Shown piece by piece: positions 36,852-47,803 of a stretch of DNA of 64,000 bases; positions within the stretch are counted from its first letter, which is position 1, and each line of letters opens with the position of its first letter. This stretch comes from Strigamia acuminata. Lineage: Eukaryota > Arthropoda > Chilopoda > Geophilomorpha > Linotaeniidae. The translations under genes were made by a program, and so were the position numbers. The stretch is taken from assembly GCA_949358305.1 (NCBI GenBank), contig OX442320.1, positions 746,501 through 810,500 of the forward strand. Direction: 5' to 3'. A model generated the notes under the pieces. The model saw nothing but the letters and a program-made list of their open reading frames with translations, did not search any database and had not been told where the DNA came from.

Positions 36852-39800
36852 CTAGTTGCTGCCGACATAAATGGGACCCAAGTGGTCCACTCCTGTGTTT
36901 TGGAATGGCGCCGCTGGCGTCACACGTTCAGCAGGAAGGTCACCCGTTGAAGGGTTGTTGCGTGCAAGTTTTCCTCGTCTGCAAATTTCACATTCTCTTA
37001 TAACTGTCTGAATTGTTCTTCTTCCTCTAATAATCCAAAATCGTTCGCGTAGGTGATACAAGGTTTCGCTTATGTCACCATGAAGCAACTCCAAATGCAC
37101 TTTTTTAATTAACAGTCTTGTTATCCAACTATCATAATGCAAGATAATTGGATAAACCTCATCAAATGTCAATAAAGATTTTTTCAAGCGGCTACGAAGT
37201 CGAAGTAATCCGTCCTCGTCAATGAAGAGCTCGAAATTGCGTAGGGTGGAATGTTTAGACAGTTCTCTTTTGTTTTTCACATCATCAATCTCCTCAGAAA
37301 AATGTAGCTTCTGGGAAAATTGCAGGATCTTCAATTGGTTGTCCTCTAACTCGAGTGGCGAGAGAGGCTCACCGCGCAAAAGTTTGTTTTTCCATCGCAA
37401 AATGTATGAGAAAACTCTCAAAAGTCGGTTGTAATTTCGGAATCGTTTGAAGAATCGACCAATAAAGCTTTCTGTCACTTGAATTGTCATCACAACGATT
37501 TTTCGTTCTTCTTCTGGAAGATCCTCTTGTATAATTTCTCTTTTTTCCAGTTTCGAGACATCAACTCCAAACCACCAAAGTTTATTTTGCATCAATGTTT
37601 TTGAGTTATGTGGTCGAGTTAATAAATCTGCTGGGTTAAATTCTGTTGGTACATGAGACCATTGTTCGGGCTTAGTTGAAGAAATAATTTCTTGAACACG
37701 GTTTGAGACGTATGGCTTCCATACGTTCTTGTCCGAATTTATCCAGGCTAGAGTTATGGTGGAGTCCGAGTAGTATTTCACCTCAGTGACCGGGTAACCG
37801 GGAAGAAAGTTTTCTAACAGGTACTTGGTCATTCGCACTCCAACCACTGCTGCAGTTAATTCAAGTCGAGGAAGAGTCACTTTTTTCGTTGGCGCAATAC
37901 GACATTTACTCAACAATAAAGTTCTTTTGCCCTCTAGATTGACGACAAAAATTGAACAGCCAAATGCCTTTGTGCTTGCGTCACAGAAAACTTCTAAAGT
38001 GATGTCTTGACCGGAATAAGTCTGCAGCCAACGTTGTACTTTCAATTCTTTTAATTTTTGTATGTCTTGACTCCACTCTTCGACTTCTTTTTTCTCTGAG
38101 TCAAGAATCTTTTCATCCCAGTTTTTTGTCCTAATCCAGATTGCTTGAACTAGCAGTTTCATTTGAAGCACAACAGGAGCAATGAGTCCCATTGGATCGA
38201 ATATGGAAGCCATTAATGAAACAACTTCTCGCTTTGTATTCGGAATTTTTTCAATGGTCGGAATGTTAAACATCATGACATCTTCTGCCGTGTTCCACAA
38301 TATTCCAAGCATTTTTATAATTCCTAAGTCCAAAAACTCCTCTCCTCGCATATGAAAACCTTCTTTTTTCAAATTGTTGAAGACGTCCTTGCTTGAGGTC
38401 GCCCACTTTACGAGGGGAAGCTTTCCGTCGTCTAATATCATTTTCAGTTTCTCGCAATGTGATGTTGTGTCGGCTGTAAAATCTCCTCCTGACGTCAAAT
38501 CATCCATGAAGATTCCATCATCGAGTGCGTCGACTTCTTTTGCATGAGTTTCTTCAAATTGTTTCGCTTGTTTCCTAATCGTCGCACACAAGAGGAATGG
38601 AGAAGAAATGACGCCAAATGGCACGACAATCATTCGCAGAACCATTAGATTATTCCACAAATTTTGCCATGAGTATGGCTCTTTGAAATAGTCACGAGCG
38701 ACCCACAAAAAACGTAGAAAGTTTGTTTGAGTAGGGTTGATCATAACCTGGAGAAACGCTTGCTTAATGTCTGCTATTATTGGAATACAATAGAGACGGA
38801 ATCTCACAATAACGAGTATTAAGTCTGGATTAAGGGAAGGTCCCGGAAATAAACAGTCATTGAGGGAAAGTTTCCCCTTCTTGGATGAAGACGCGTTGAA
38901 CACTACTCGAAATTTCGTCGTGTCTCGATCCTCCTTGATTACAGGGTGGTGAGGTATATTGTAGGTTCCTTTCTTCAAAAAACGCTCTTCTTTTGGGACT
39001 TCCTCCGCGTGATTTTCGTGAATATATTGCCACATGGACTCGTCGTAACGTTTTTTGTAGTCTTCGTTGGCATCTATTCTTTTGAGCGTGTTGGCCAGTT
39101 GATTCATGGCCAATTCCCAATTAGACTCCAAGTCGACTTCCTGTCCATTGAATGGCAGCATGACTTCATAACGTCCATCGTCTAGACGCTTTGTAGTTGA
39201 TTCGAATCGATCGCGAATAAAGTCGGATTCTTTTTCTCCTGCATTTATTCCGATTGCTTCCAAGTTCCACAGTTTGTCCAATTTTTCTTGGATGTCTAAG
39301 TCGCATGTGTTGCAACATGTTGTCATTCCTTCCTCATCCTCAAACAAATTGGTGTTTCCAGCCGCTCCAGCCAAGACCCATCCAAAAATTGTGTTAATGA
39401 GTCCAAGGTCGGCGTTTACCTTTTTCTTGCCATCCTTAACGACCTTCCACCACACGTCGACTCCTAAAAGCACATCAATTTGAGCAGTCTTAGCTGGTAG
39501 GTCTTCAGCAAGTTCGAGATTTAGTTTCTTCACTTTGTCAATCATTGATGAGTTCAGAATGCCTTGCACTCGTGGCAAATCTTCCACAGAAAGCATGGAA
39601 AGTTTCAAATCTTGAGTGTCATTTTTACTCTGCAGTGTGACATTGAACACATCGTAGTCCGTAGCTGCTGGAGACGAATCATTAAAACGTTGTGTGGTGG
39701 CAGAAACACTGCCGCACTTTTTAAGTTTCAGTCTTTCAACAAATTCTTTTGTGATGAACGATCGATGGCTTCCCGGATCAATCATCCCTCGAATGCTGTG

Positions 39801-41240
39801 AGTTCCTCCTGATTTTGTTTTGAGGTCCGCGGTGAAGATCATTAGTTGTAGAGTCGTCGAGATTGCGCATGAAACATGTGTTGTTACTTGTGGCTCCTTC
39901 GGCTTCTCCGCAGCGCTCGTTGAATTCTTCACCTCGGATTTTTTGCATATTGTGGAATGGTGTCGCCCACCACAATGTTTACAAGAAAATTTGACCTTGC
40001 AGTCTCCCACTCTATGCCCAGTTCTGAAACAATTAAAACACAGTCGGTTTTTCTTAACTATTTCGATTTTCGCGTTAATTTCGAAATCCTTTTTACAAGC
40101 GCCGTTTAAATGTTCATCTTCACAAAAAATGCACTTGTTTGTCTTGAAAGGCGTATTCTTGCTTTCAGATTTCGGTTCACTCTTCGTTTTTGCACTAGTA
40201 GACTGCTTGGCGTCTTGAGTAGTTGCGCACGTGGTCATTGAACCTTTCACTTTCGTTTTCTCTACGTCCGATTTTTCATTCTTGTCTTTTTTCGATTTTT
40301 CCGAGACGTTTTCAGTTCGTTCGGCCATCGCAACTTCATTCACAAAGAAATTGAGCAACGTAACAATGTTCTTATTTTGAATTCCGTGAACTTGGTAAAA
40401 TCTTAATGCCATTGAAGTTGGAAACTTGCTAATTATGTCGGGCAATAAGAAAGCTCCGGAAGTCTGAATGGGAATTTTTAGTTGCTCGAGAAGTCTAATA
40501 GTCGCAGAAATCTTTGTCAAATTTGTTTTTATCGCTTTAGTTGGATATACACTTGAAACAGCTTTTAATTCTCGAATTGATTTTATTAACGCAGTTTGTT
40601 GGGCATCCTCATCACCAAAATGTCTTTCGAGTTCTTCTCTTGCAAGGTCGTAGGATTCCTCAATCAGGGGAAAAGTTGAGATGAGAATTGCCGCTTCTCC
40701 AGTACACATAGTTTGTAAATACTGGAGTTTTTCAATGTTACTCAGGTCTGGATCCTTGTGTACGGAGGTCTCGAAGTTGCTTTTGAATGTTCTATACTTC
40801 AAAATATCTCCGTCAAATTTTACGGAATCCAGTTTGGGCAGCTTCGAATTTTTTCTAAACGTTGCTGTCGCGTTCAAGGTTGTATTCTGGTTTGAGCTTG
40901 TCGACGTATTTAATCTTCCTCCCAAAGTTGGAAGTGATCGCTTTGAAATTTCGTATCTCGTGCGAAGAAGATCCACTCTTGCTTGCATAGTCTCAAGCTT
41001 GTCAATGCATTCTAGATAATAGCCGTGGTCCGAATATTCCTGTAGATCATTCAGCGCACCGACTATTCTCGTTTCTTTCGGGGTCGCAGTTTGCACCAGC
41101 GCTTCCAGTTCACCTGGATCTGCTGTCTTCTCCGATATAGACAACAAATGATTCATTGCAGTGACTTGCGACTCCCAACGTTGTTGTTGCACTTCGATTT
41201 GATCCTCAGTTAGAAGATCTCTCATTGTAGGTTCCGCCAT
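36852..41240 (-). CDS. gag-pol: BEL/Pao gag-pol polyprotein (1462 codons, ends at premature TAG)
   Basis: Start ATG is in a strong context (A at -3, G at +4). Domains by residue: gag of the DUF1759 type about 130-310; CCHC-type zinc knuckles about 370-432 (CFNCFRTGHRVGDC); Lys/Ser-rich linkers on both sides; retroviral-type aspartic protease with Asp488 in MIDPGS (Pro in place of Thr/Ser of the usual DTG/DSG); A17-type region to about 620; reverse transcriptase about 770-960 with Asp824 (ADIKQAF) and FMDD at 911-914; RNase H about 1080-1210 with Asp1087, Glu1127, Asp1159 and Asp1205; integrase zinc domain His1382, His1387, Cys1417, Cys1420; first integrase catalytic Asp1452. The frame ends in TAG at 36852-36854 inside the integrase core, where Pao2 has a Lys codon (AAG). 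A single substitution explains the break. Known role: copy-and-paste transposition in cytoplasmic virus-like particles. Probable supplier of proteins to families A and C (inferred). Confidence 0.95.
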   Translation of the reverse strand: MAEPTMRDLLTEDQIEVQQQRWESQVTAMNHLLSISEKTADPGELEALVQTATPKETRIVGALNDLQEYSDHGYYLECIDKLETMQARVDLLRTRYEISKRSLPTLGGRLNTSTSSNQNTTLNATATFRKNSKLPKLDSVKFDGDILKYRTFKSNFETSVHKDPDLSNIEKLQYLQTMCTGEAAILISTFPLIEESYDLAREELERHFGDEDAQQTALIKSIRELKAVSSVYPTKAIKTNLTKISATIRLLEQLKIPIQTSGAFLLPDIISKFPTSMALRFYQVHGIQNKNIVTLLNFFVNEVAMAERTENVSEKSKKDKNEKSDVEKTKVKGSMTTCATTQDAKQSTSAKTKSEPKSESKNTPFKTNKCIFCEDEHLNGACKKDFEINAKIEIVKKNRLCFNCFRTGHRVGDCKVKFSCKHCGGRHHSTICKKSEVKNSTSAAEKPKEPQVTTHVSCAISTTLQLMIFTADLKTKSGGTHSIRGMIDPGSHRSFITKEFVERLKLKKCGSVSATTQRFNDSSPAATDYDVFNVTLQSKNDTQDLKLSMLSVEDLPRVQGILNSSMIDKVKKLNLELAEDLPAKTAQIDVLLGVDVWWKVVKDGKKKVNADLGLINTIFGWVLAGAAGNTNLFEDEEGMTTCCNTCDLDIQEKLDKLWNLEAIGINAGEKESDFIRDRFESTTKRLDDGRYEVMLPFNGQEVDLESNWELAMNQLANTLKRIDANEDYKKRYDESMWQYIHENHAEEVPKEERFLKKGTYNIPHHPVIKEDRDTTKFRVVFNASSSKKGKLSLNDCLFPGPSLNPDLILVIVRFRLYCIPIIADIKQAFLQVMINPTQTNFLRFLWVARDYFKEPYSWQNLWNNLMVLRMIVVPFGVISSPFLLCATIRKQAKQFEETHAKEVDALDDGIFMDDLTSGGDFTADTTSHCEKLKMILDDGKLPLVKWATSSKDVFNNLKKEGFHMRGEEFLDLGIIKMLGILWNTAEDVMMFNIPTIEKIPNTKREVVSLMASIFDPMGLIAPVVLQMKLLVQAIWIRTKNWDEKILDSEKKEVEEWSQDIQKLKELKVQRWLQTYSGQDITLEVFCDASTKAFGCSIFVVNLEGKRTLLLSKCRIAPTKKVTLPRLELTAAVVGVRMTKYLLENFLPGYPVTEVKYYSDSTITLAWINSDKNVWKPYVSNRVQEIISSTKPEQWSHVPTEFNPADLLTRPHNSKTLMQNKLWWFGVDVSKLEKREIIQEDLPEEERKIVVMTIQVTESFIGRFFKRFRNYNRLLRVFSYILRWKNKLLRGEPLSPLELEDNQLKILQFSQKLHFSEEIDDVKNKRELSKHSTLRNFELFIDEDGLLRLRSRLKKSLLTFDEVYPIILHYDSWITRLLIKKVHLELLHGDISETLYHLRERFWIIRGRRTIQTVIRECEICRRGKLARNNPSTGDLPAERVTPAAPFQNTGVDHLGPIYVGSN

Positions 41241-41324
41241 TCTCTCTGTCCTCTCTCACAAAAAATTCGGCTGTGAAATTTGGAAAGAACAGATAAAAAC
41301 GGGCATGACAATTCAACTTTGTTT

Positions 41325-41457
41325 TAATTTGTAAGAGAATAAACCTTGTAATTTTATCCCTCAAAAATTTCTCAATTTTCACGGTTTTTGTTTTAACTTT
41401 AAAGAGAATAAACTTTTTTATTTTATCCCCCAAAAAGCACTCAATTTTCACGGTCCT
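41325..41457. repeat. Tandem duplication (about 68 bp) in Pao1 leader
   Basis: Two units with shared blocks GTTTTAA, AAGAGAATAAAC, ATTTTATCCC and CTCAATTTTCACGGT, the second beginning near 41390. Confidence 0.65.
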
Positions 41458-41570
41458 TGGTGACACGTGAGAATTTTAGAATATCAAATGTTTGGCCAAT
41501 CGAGGATGACCAAAAATTTGAGCGGTTTTTGTGTACGTAAATAAAACGTGACACAATTACCCTGCACAGT

Positions 41571-41669
41571 TTGAAAATAATTGACGGTTTGTTTTGCAAC
41601 AAAGCACGCCAATAAACTCTTTTGAAAACAATTGACGGTTCGTTTTGCAACAAAACACGCCAATAACTC
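41571..41669. repeat. 51-bp tandem duplication in Pao1 leader
   Basis: TTGAAAATAATTGACGG at 41571 recurs as TTGAAAACAATTGACGG at 41622. Both units continue TTTTGCAACAAA and CACGCCAATAA. Confidence 0.8.
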
Positions 41670-42214
41670 CTAACATTAAATTTTGACTCTACTGACAGCT
41701 CATTCAACTTGAAACTAGTCAGTTCTACTCGAAATAAATCTAATCTCTCCCGCTTATGGCGGTTATAATGGAGAACTAAACATGCAATGAAAAAACACTT
41801 CAAAATTTGATATGAAAACACTTTTACTAAAATTTTCCCCAAAACTAGCAAATGAAACAACAAAAACACCAATGGAATACCCAAAACAATACCCTCATGC
41901 AATAAAAATCCCCAAAATGAAAACACAGAACTCCAAAAACAAGAAAATGCAAATAATCCAGGGGCAAATCGTCTTCCCAGCGCAGCGCGTTGTGTATCCA
42001 AATATGGCGACCGGAAGATCCCGTTGCTTGCACACGATTGTTCAAATTCGACGCCGTACCTGTCCTCGTTGTGGCTGAAGTCACGTTGAACGTTGACACT
42101 ACTTGTAGCAGACGACGAATCGCGAACGTAAATTATTCCGTTGATCGCACCAAACGCACGATCGGACGTTGCACTGACGTCACGACGAAAACACAGAAAG
42201 AATGCAACGGCTAT

Positions 42215-42231
42215 CCTGGTCACGGCTACCA
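42215..42231 (-). other. Primer-binding site of Pao1
   Basis: Plus strand CCTGGTCACGGCTACCA, 15 bases from the 5' LTR. It equals the family A site with one inserted T before ACCA. tRNA-His is the best candidate, but the insertion would leave a bulge or imply another tRNA. Confidence 0.6.
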
Positions 42232-42246
42232 AAACTAGATATTCGA

Positions 42247-43756
42247 TGTTGCGGTCGGTCAACACGAAAATAGAAGAAATGGGCATTTGCGGTTTGAAAT
42301 TCCCGCCACTAAGATTTGATGATCGTATAGCAAAGTACGTACATAAACCGTGCTGGAAACCACAATAATCACTCCCGAATCCATTGTTGCATGAGGAGAA
42401 AGCAAACGAGAGCACTGTTGAAAGGTATCCGAGTGCTTGTTTATCCATAAGCCAGCGGGGAAAAGAGATTAACTACTCCCGACACATTGGAAAAGATGGC
42501 GGAAATAAAGTTAAACACGAGCTAAAATTCAACAACTTCTTTAATGAACGGTTTGATGAAAACTGAATAAAATACACGAATGTAATTGGCCCTCAAGGGA
42601 GCCGCACATGCGCAATACCGAAAATGGCACGCGCCAAGCCGATTAGCGGCGAAATACAGACACAAAATTCTCCGTTGTCATGGCAACGGAGGAAAACGAA
42701 ATACAGGCAAAGTTGACAAATTGTGAAATTAGCACGGATCACAGTTTGAAATATATCAAAATGACCGCAAGAATGCAGTGAATAAAAAAGCTAATCATAA
42801 CAATTCGATTCAATAAGTAAAACAATGAAAACGAAGCACAAAACAATGATCGTGTAGCAGACGATCGCAATAGCCAATCACAGGCAAGTATGATGACGTA
42901 ACCGTAAGATTTGAATTTAAAATGGCTTTAAAACACAAAATAACATAAGAATTCAGGTTAAAAAACATCGTAAACAAATAGTAAAATCAATTCAATCAAT
43001 ATACATCGTAAACAAATTGAAATAAAAACGAATTACCGATAAATTCCAACATGGCGGCCTCGAACGTCATATTGGCGGTAAAACCAGTACATTTGAAATT
43101 AGATACACAGAATGTTTATAAAAACCACAAAGGAATGTTAAATAAAATTAGGAAATGTTATTTCCTGCACAAAATCACACTATTTATTCAACACAACACT
43201 TTGAAATAGATCGTAAGCCGCACGAACCGAACATTATCGGCCGCGCCCATGCGGTGGCCGACAACGAACGTTCGCACTGACGAAACGAAAACACTTGGGC
43301 AATAATAAAGCACACCAGTCGAAAGAGCAGACAATAATTAGTAGAAAGCAATTGTGAATAGAATTCTTAACAACTCGGAAAGTATAGAACGAAACGTTAG
43401 AAGTTCTAACGAAACGAGACTAGTAATGGAAAAATGACGTCACGCGTGTAGCGTAACTGAACTGCACTTCGACGAATGTACTTAAAAATGCCGAAAATCA
43501 TGAAAATGCATAAGAAATCAATGAGATAAGACACAAAGCTTTGAAAACACTTGAAATAACAGTAAATTAAAATGTAATATCAACACAAAAGACACTAAAA
43601 TACTGAAAACACTAGAAAATGTTTTAATAAGATAAAACCTGAAAAGCAATAAATGAAAATATTAGGCAAAAACTCAATTACACTATGAATATTTATTATG
43701 ACATAAAACACAGTAATAAATGCAATTTCAAAAATATTTCCACGTTGTTTGCAACA
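42247..43756 (-). repeat. 5' LTR of Pao1 (1510 bp)
   Basis: TGTTGCGGTCGG...TTTGCAACA on the plus strand, colinear with 34430-35939. It is followed by ACTTA and the satellite. In element sense it starts TGTTGCAAACAACG, as does the Pao2 LTR at 49139. Confidence 0.95.
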
Positions 43757-46700
43757 ACTTAGCACAAACACCACAAGTCCAATGTCTCTGAATGTTCAGA
43801 AATAGTGTTTAAACCTTAGTAGAAGACTTCAAGAGAAGTTTTAGCAACATCCAAGCAATGATTTGCGAGAATAGACTTTTGATCTCATCACAGTTGACTT
43901 AGCACAAACACCAGAAGACCAATGTCTCTGAATGTTCAGAAATAGTGTTTAAACCTTAGTAGAAGGTTCCAATGTAAGTTTTAGAAACATCCAAGCAATG
44001 ATTTGGAAGAATAGACTTTTGATCTCATCACAGTTGACTTAGCACAAACACCAGAAGACCAATGTCTCTGAATGTTCAGAAATAGTGTTTAAACCTTAGT
44101 AGAAGGCTCCAATGTAAGTTTTAGAAACATCCAAGCAATGATTTGGGAGAATAGACTTTTGATCTCATCACAGTTGACTTAGCACAAACACCACAAGTCC
44201 AATGTCTCTGAATGTTCAGAAATAGTGTTTAAACCTTAGTAGAAGACTTCAAGAGAAGTTTTAGCAACATCCAAGCAATGATTTGCGAGAATAGACTTTT
44301 GATCTCATCACAGTTGACTTAGCACAAACACCAGAAGACCAATGTCTCTGAATGTTCAGAAATAGTGTTTAAACCTTAGTAGAAGGTTCCAATGTAAGTT
44401 TTAGAAACATCCAAGCAATGATTTGGAAGAATAGACTTTTGATCTCATCACAGTTGACTTAGCACAAACACCACAAGACCAATGTCTCTGAATGTTCAGA
44501 AATAGTGTTTAAACCTTAGTAGAAGGCTCCAATGTAAGTTTTATAAACATCCAAGCAATGATTTGGGAGAATAGACTTTTGATCTCATCACAGTTGACTT
44601 AGCACAAACACCACAGGACCAATGTCTCTGAATGTTCAGAAATAGTGTTTAAACCTTAGTAGAAGCCTTCAATGTAAGTTTTAGCAACATCCAAGCAATA
44701 AATTTTGAAAAAAAATTTTGAGCTTATTTCACATTGCAGTCGACTTAGCACAAAGACCACAAGATCAATGTCTCTGAATGTTCAGAAATAGTGTTTAAAC
44801 CTTAGTAGAAGGCTCCAATGTAAGTTTTAGAAACATCCAAGCAATGATTTGGGAGAATAGACTTTTGATCTCATCACAGTTGACTTAGCACAAACACCAC
44901 AAGTCCAATGTCTCTGAATGTTCAGAAATAGTGTTTAAACCTTAGTAGAAGCCTTCAATGTAAGTTTTAGCAACATCCAAGCAAAAAATTTTGAAAAAAA
45001 AATTTTGAGTTTATTTCACATTGCAGTTGACTTAGCACAAACACCACAAGACCAATGTCTCTGAATGTTTAGAAATAGTGTTTAAACCTTAGTAGAAGAC
45101 TTCAAGAGAAGTTTTAGCAACATCCAAGCAATGATTTGCGAGAATAGACTTTTGATCTCATCACAGTTGACTTAGCACAAACACCACAAGACCAATGTCT
45201 CTGAATGTTCAGAAATAGTGTTTAAACCTTAGTAGAAGGCTCCAATGTAAGTTTTAGCAACATCCAAGCAATGATTTGGGAGAATAGACTTTTGATCTCA
45301 TCACAGTTGACTTAGCACAAACACCACAAGTCCAATGTCTCTGAATGTTCAGAAATAATGTTTAAACCTTAGTAGAAGCCTTCAATGTAAGTTTTAGCAA
45401 CATCCAAGCAATGATTTGCGAGAATAGACTTTTGATCTCATCACAGTTGACTTAGCACAAACACCACAAGACCAATGTCTCTGAATGTTCAGAAATAGTG
45501 TTTAAACTTTAGTAGAAGGCTCCAATGTAAGTTTTAGCAACATCCAAGCAATGATTTGGGAGAATAGACTTTTGATCTCATCACAGTTGACTTAGCACAA
45601 ACACCAGAAGACCAATGTCTCTGAATGTTCAGAAATAGTGTTTAAACCTTAGTAGAAGGCTCCAATGTAAGTTTTAGAAACATCCAAGCAATGATTTGGG
45701 AGAATAGACTTTTGATCTCATCACAGTTGACTTAGCACAAACACCACAAGACCAATGTCTCTGAATGTTCAGAAATAGTGTTTAAACCTTAGTAGAAGGC
45801 TCCAATGTAAGTTTTAGCAACATCCAAGCAATGATTTGGGAGAATAGACTTTTGATCTCATCACAGTTGACTTAGCACAAACACCACAAGACCAATGTCT
45901 CTGAATGTTCAGAAATAGTGTTTAAACCTTAGTAGAAGGCTCCAATGAAAGTTTTAGAAACATCCAAGCAATGATTTGGGAGAATAGACTTTTGATCTCA
46001 TCACAGTTGACTTAGCACAAACACCACAAGTCCAATGTCTCTGAATGTTCAGAAATAGTGTTTAAACCTTAGTAGAAGCCTTCAATGTAAGTTTTAGCAA
46101 CATCCAAGCAATGATTTGCGAGAATAGACTTTTGATCTCATCACAGTTGACTTAGCACAAACACCACAAGACCAATGTCTCTGAATGTTCAGAAATAGCG
46201 TTTAAACCTTAGTAGAAGGCTCCAATGTAAGTTTTAGCAACATCCAAGCAATGATTTGGGAGAATAGACTTTTGATCTCATCACAGTTGACTTAGCACAA
46301 ACACCAGAAGACCAATGTCTCTGAATGTTCAGAAATAGTGTTTAAACCTTAGTAGAAGGCTCCAATGTAAGTTTTAGAAACATCCAAGCAATGATTTGGG
46401 AGAATAGACTTTTGATCTCATCACAGTTGACTTAGCACAAACACCACAAGACCAATGTCTCTGAATGTTCAGAAATAGTGTTTAAACCTTAGTAGAAGGC
46501 TCCAATGTAAGTTTTAGCAACATCCAAGCAATGATTTGGGAGAATAGACTTTTGATCTCATCACAGTTGACTTAGCACAAACACCACAAGACCAATGTCT
46601 CTGAATGTTCAGAAATAGTGTTTAAACCTTAGTAGAAGGCTCCAATGTAAGTTTTAGAAACATCCAAGCAATGATTTGGGAGAATAGACTTTTGATCTCA

Positions 46701-47309
46701 TCACAGTTGACTTAGCACAAACACCACAAGTCCAATGTCTCTGAATGTTCAGAAATAGTGTTTAAACCTTAGTAGAAGCCTTCAATGTAAGTTTTAGCAA
46801 CATCCAAGCAATAAATTTAAAAAAAAAAATTTTGAGCTTATTTCACATTGCAGTTGACTTAGCACAAAGACCACAAGATCAATGTCTCTGAATGTTCAGA
46901 AATAGTGTTTAAACCTTAGTAGAAGGCTCCAATGTAAGTTTTAGCAACATCCAAGCAATGATTTGGGAGAATAGACTTTTGATCTCATCACAGTTGACTT
47001 AGCACAAACACCACAAGACCAATGTCTCTGAATGTTCAGAAATAGTGTTTAAACCTTAGTAGAAGGCTCCAATGTAAGTTTTAGCAACATCCAAGCAATG
47101 ATTTGGGAGAATAGACTTTTGATCTCATCACAGTTGACTTAGCACAAACACCAGAAGACCAATGTCTCTGAATGTTCAGAAATAGTGTTTAAACCTTAGT
47201 AGAAGGCTCCAATGTAAGTTTTAGAAACATCCAAGCAATGATTTGGGAGAATAGACTTTTGATCTCATCACAGTTGACTTAGCACAAACACCACAAGTCC
47301 AATGTCTCT
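43757..47309 (+). repeat. Satellite array 3 (about 25 monomers)
   Basis: Plus-oriented 140/147-bp monomers. It shares a rare-variant block with array 1: the markers GCAGTCGAC and AATAGCG are 1458 bp apart at 22975/24433 and again at 44736/46194, with the same variants between them. It ends inside a monomer after AATGTCTCT, where the truncated Pao2 begins. Confidence 0.96.
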
Positions 47310-47803
47310 CAATCAAAGACATTCGATATTTTTCTGATTCCACCATAACTTTGGCTTGGATCAACTCGAAGAAAAATGAGTGGAAGCCTTATGTTTCTAA
47401 CCGCGTTCAGGAAATTGTTTCATCGTCTGACGCAAGCCAATGGTCACATATTCCGACAGAGTTCAATCCTGCAGATCTACTTACACGACCACACGATGCA
47501 AAAACATTAATGACAAATAAACTTTGGTGGAACGGCGTGGACGTTTCTAAAATCGAAAAAGTCGAGGTCGTGCAAGAAAAACTACCCGAAGAAGAAAGAA
47601 AGATTGTGGTTATGAATGTTCAAGTTAAAGAAACGTTTTTGAGCAAATTTTTCAAAAGATTTCGCAACTTCAATCGTCTGGTTAGAGTATTTTCGTACAT
47701 TTTGCGCTGGAAATCTCATCGTTTTCGCGGCGAAGATCTCGCGCAACGCGAAATGGAATCTAGTCACAGGAAATCTATTTTCGAGAAGAGATCGAAGCTG
47801 TGA
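47310..47803 (+). pseudogene. Pao2 RNase H to integrase N-terminus, truncated and frameshifted
   Basis: The reading frame is open from 47312 across RNase H motifs (FSDSTITLAWIN with its catalytic Asp, then FNPADLLTR) and the linker before integrase, to a stop at 47801-47803. Compared with Pao1, a short deletion and a frame change occur near 47740-47790. Integrase resumes in another frame. There is no start codon of its own and no upstream domains, so it cannot make a working product. Confidence 0.88.

Larger units (their letters stand above)
41241..42214 (-). other. 5' leader of Pao1
   Basis: About 970 nt between primer site and gag ATG. It contains the ATACACAACGC motif near 41987-41998, then T-rich DNA in element sense with two local tandem duplications (41571-41669 and about 41325-41457). 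A possible 3' splice site (pyrimidines then CACAG, near 41270) lies shortly before gag. I see no convincing matching donor. The long open frame 41441-42448 crosses the LTR and primer site and is judged fortuitous. Confidence 0.5.
34430..43756 (-). mobile_element. BEL/Pao LTR retrotransposon Pao1, structurally complete (9327 bp)
   Basis: Order in element sense: 5' LTR 42247-43756, primer site 42215-42231, leader, gag-pol 36852-41240, integrase remainder 36000-36827, pyrimidine tract, 3' LTR 34430-35939. The 5-bp target duplication ACTTA is at 34425-34429 and 43757-43761, in the satellite. The two 1510-bp LTRs looked identical wherever compared, so insertion was recent. The domain order gag (DUF1759 type), zinc knuckle, A17-type protease, RT, RNase H, integrase, DUF5641 is diagnostic of BEL/Pao. 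One in-frame TAG interrupts integrase, so this copy is either newly dead or relies on readthrough. Confidence 0.96.

Noticed and set aside
41441-42448. 335-codon open frame on the minus strand in Pao1
   Set aside because: It begins inside the LTR, crosses the primer-binding site and leader duplications, and is low-complexity and T-rich. Best read as a fortuitous frame.
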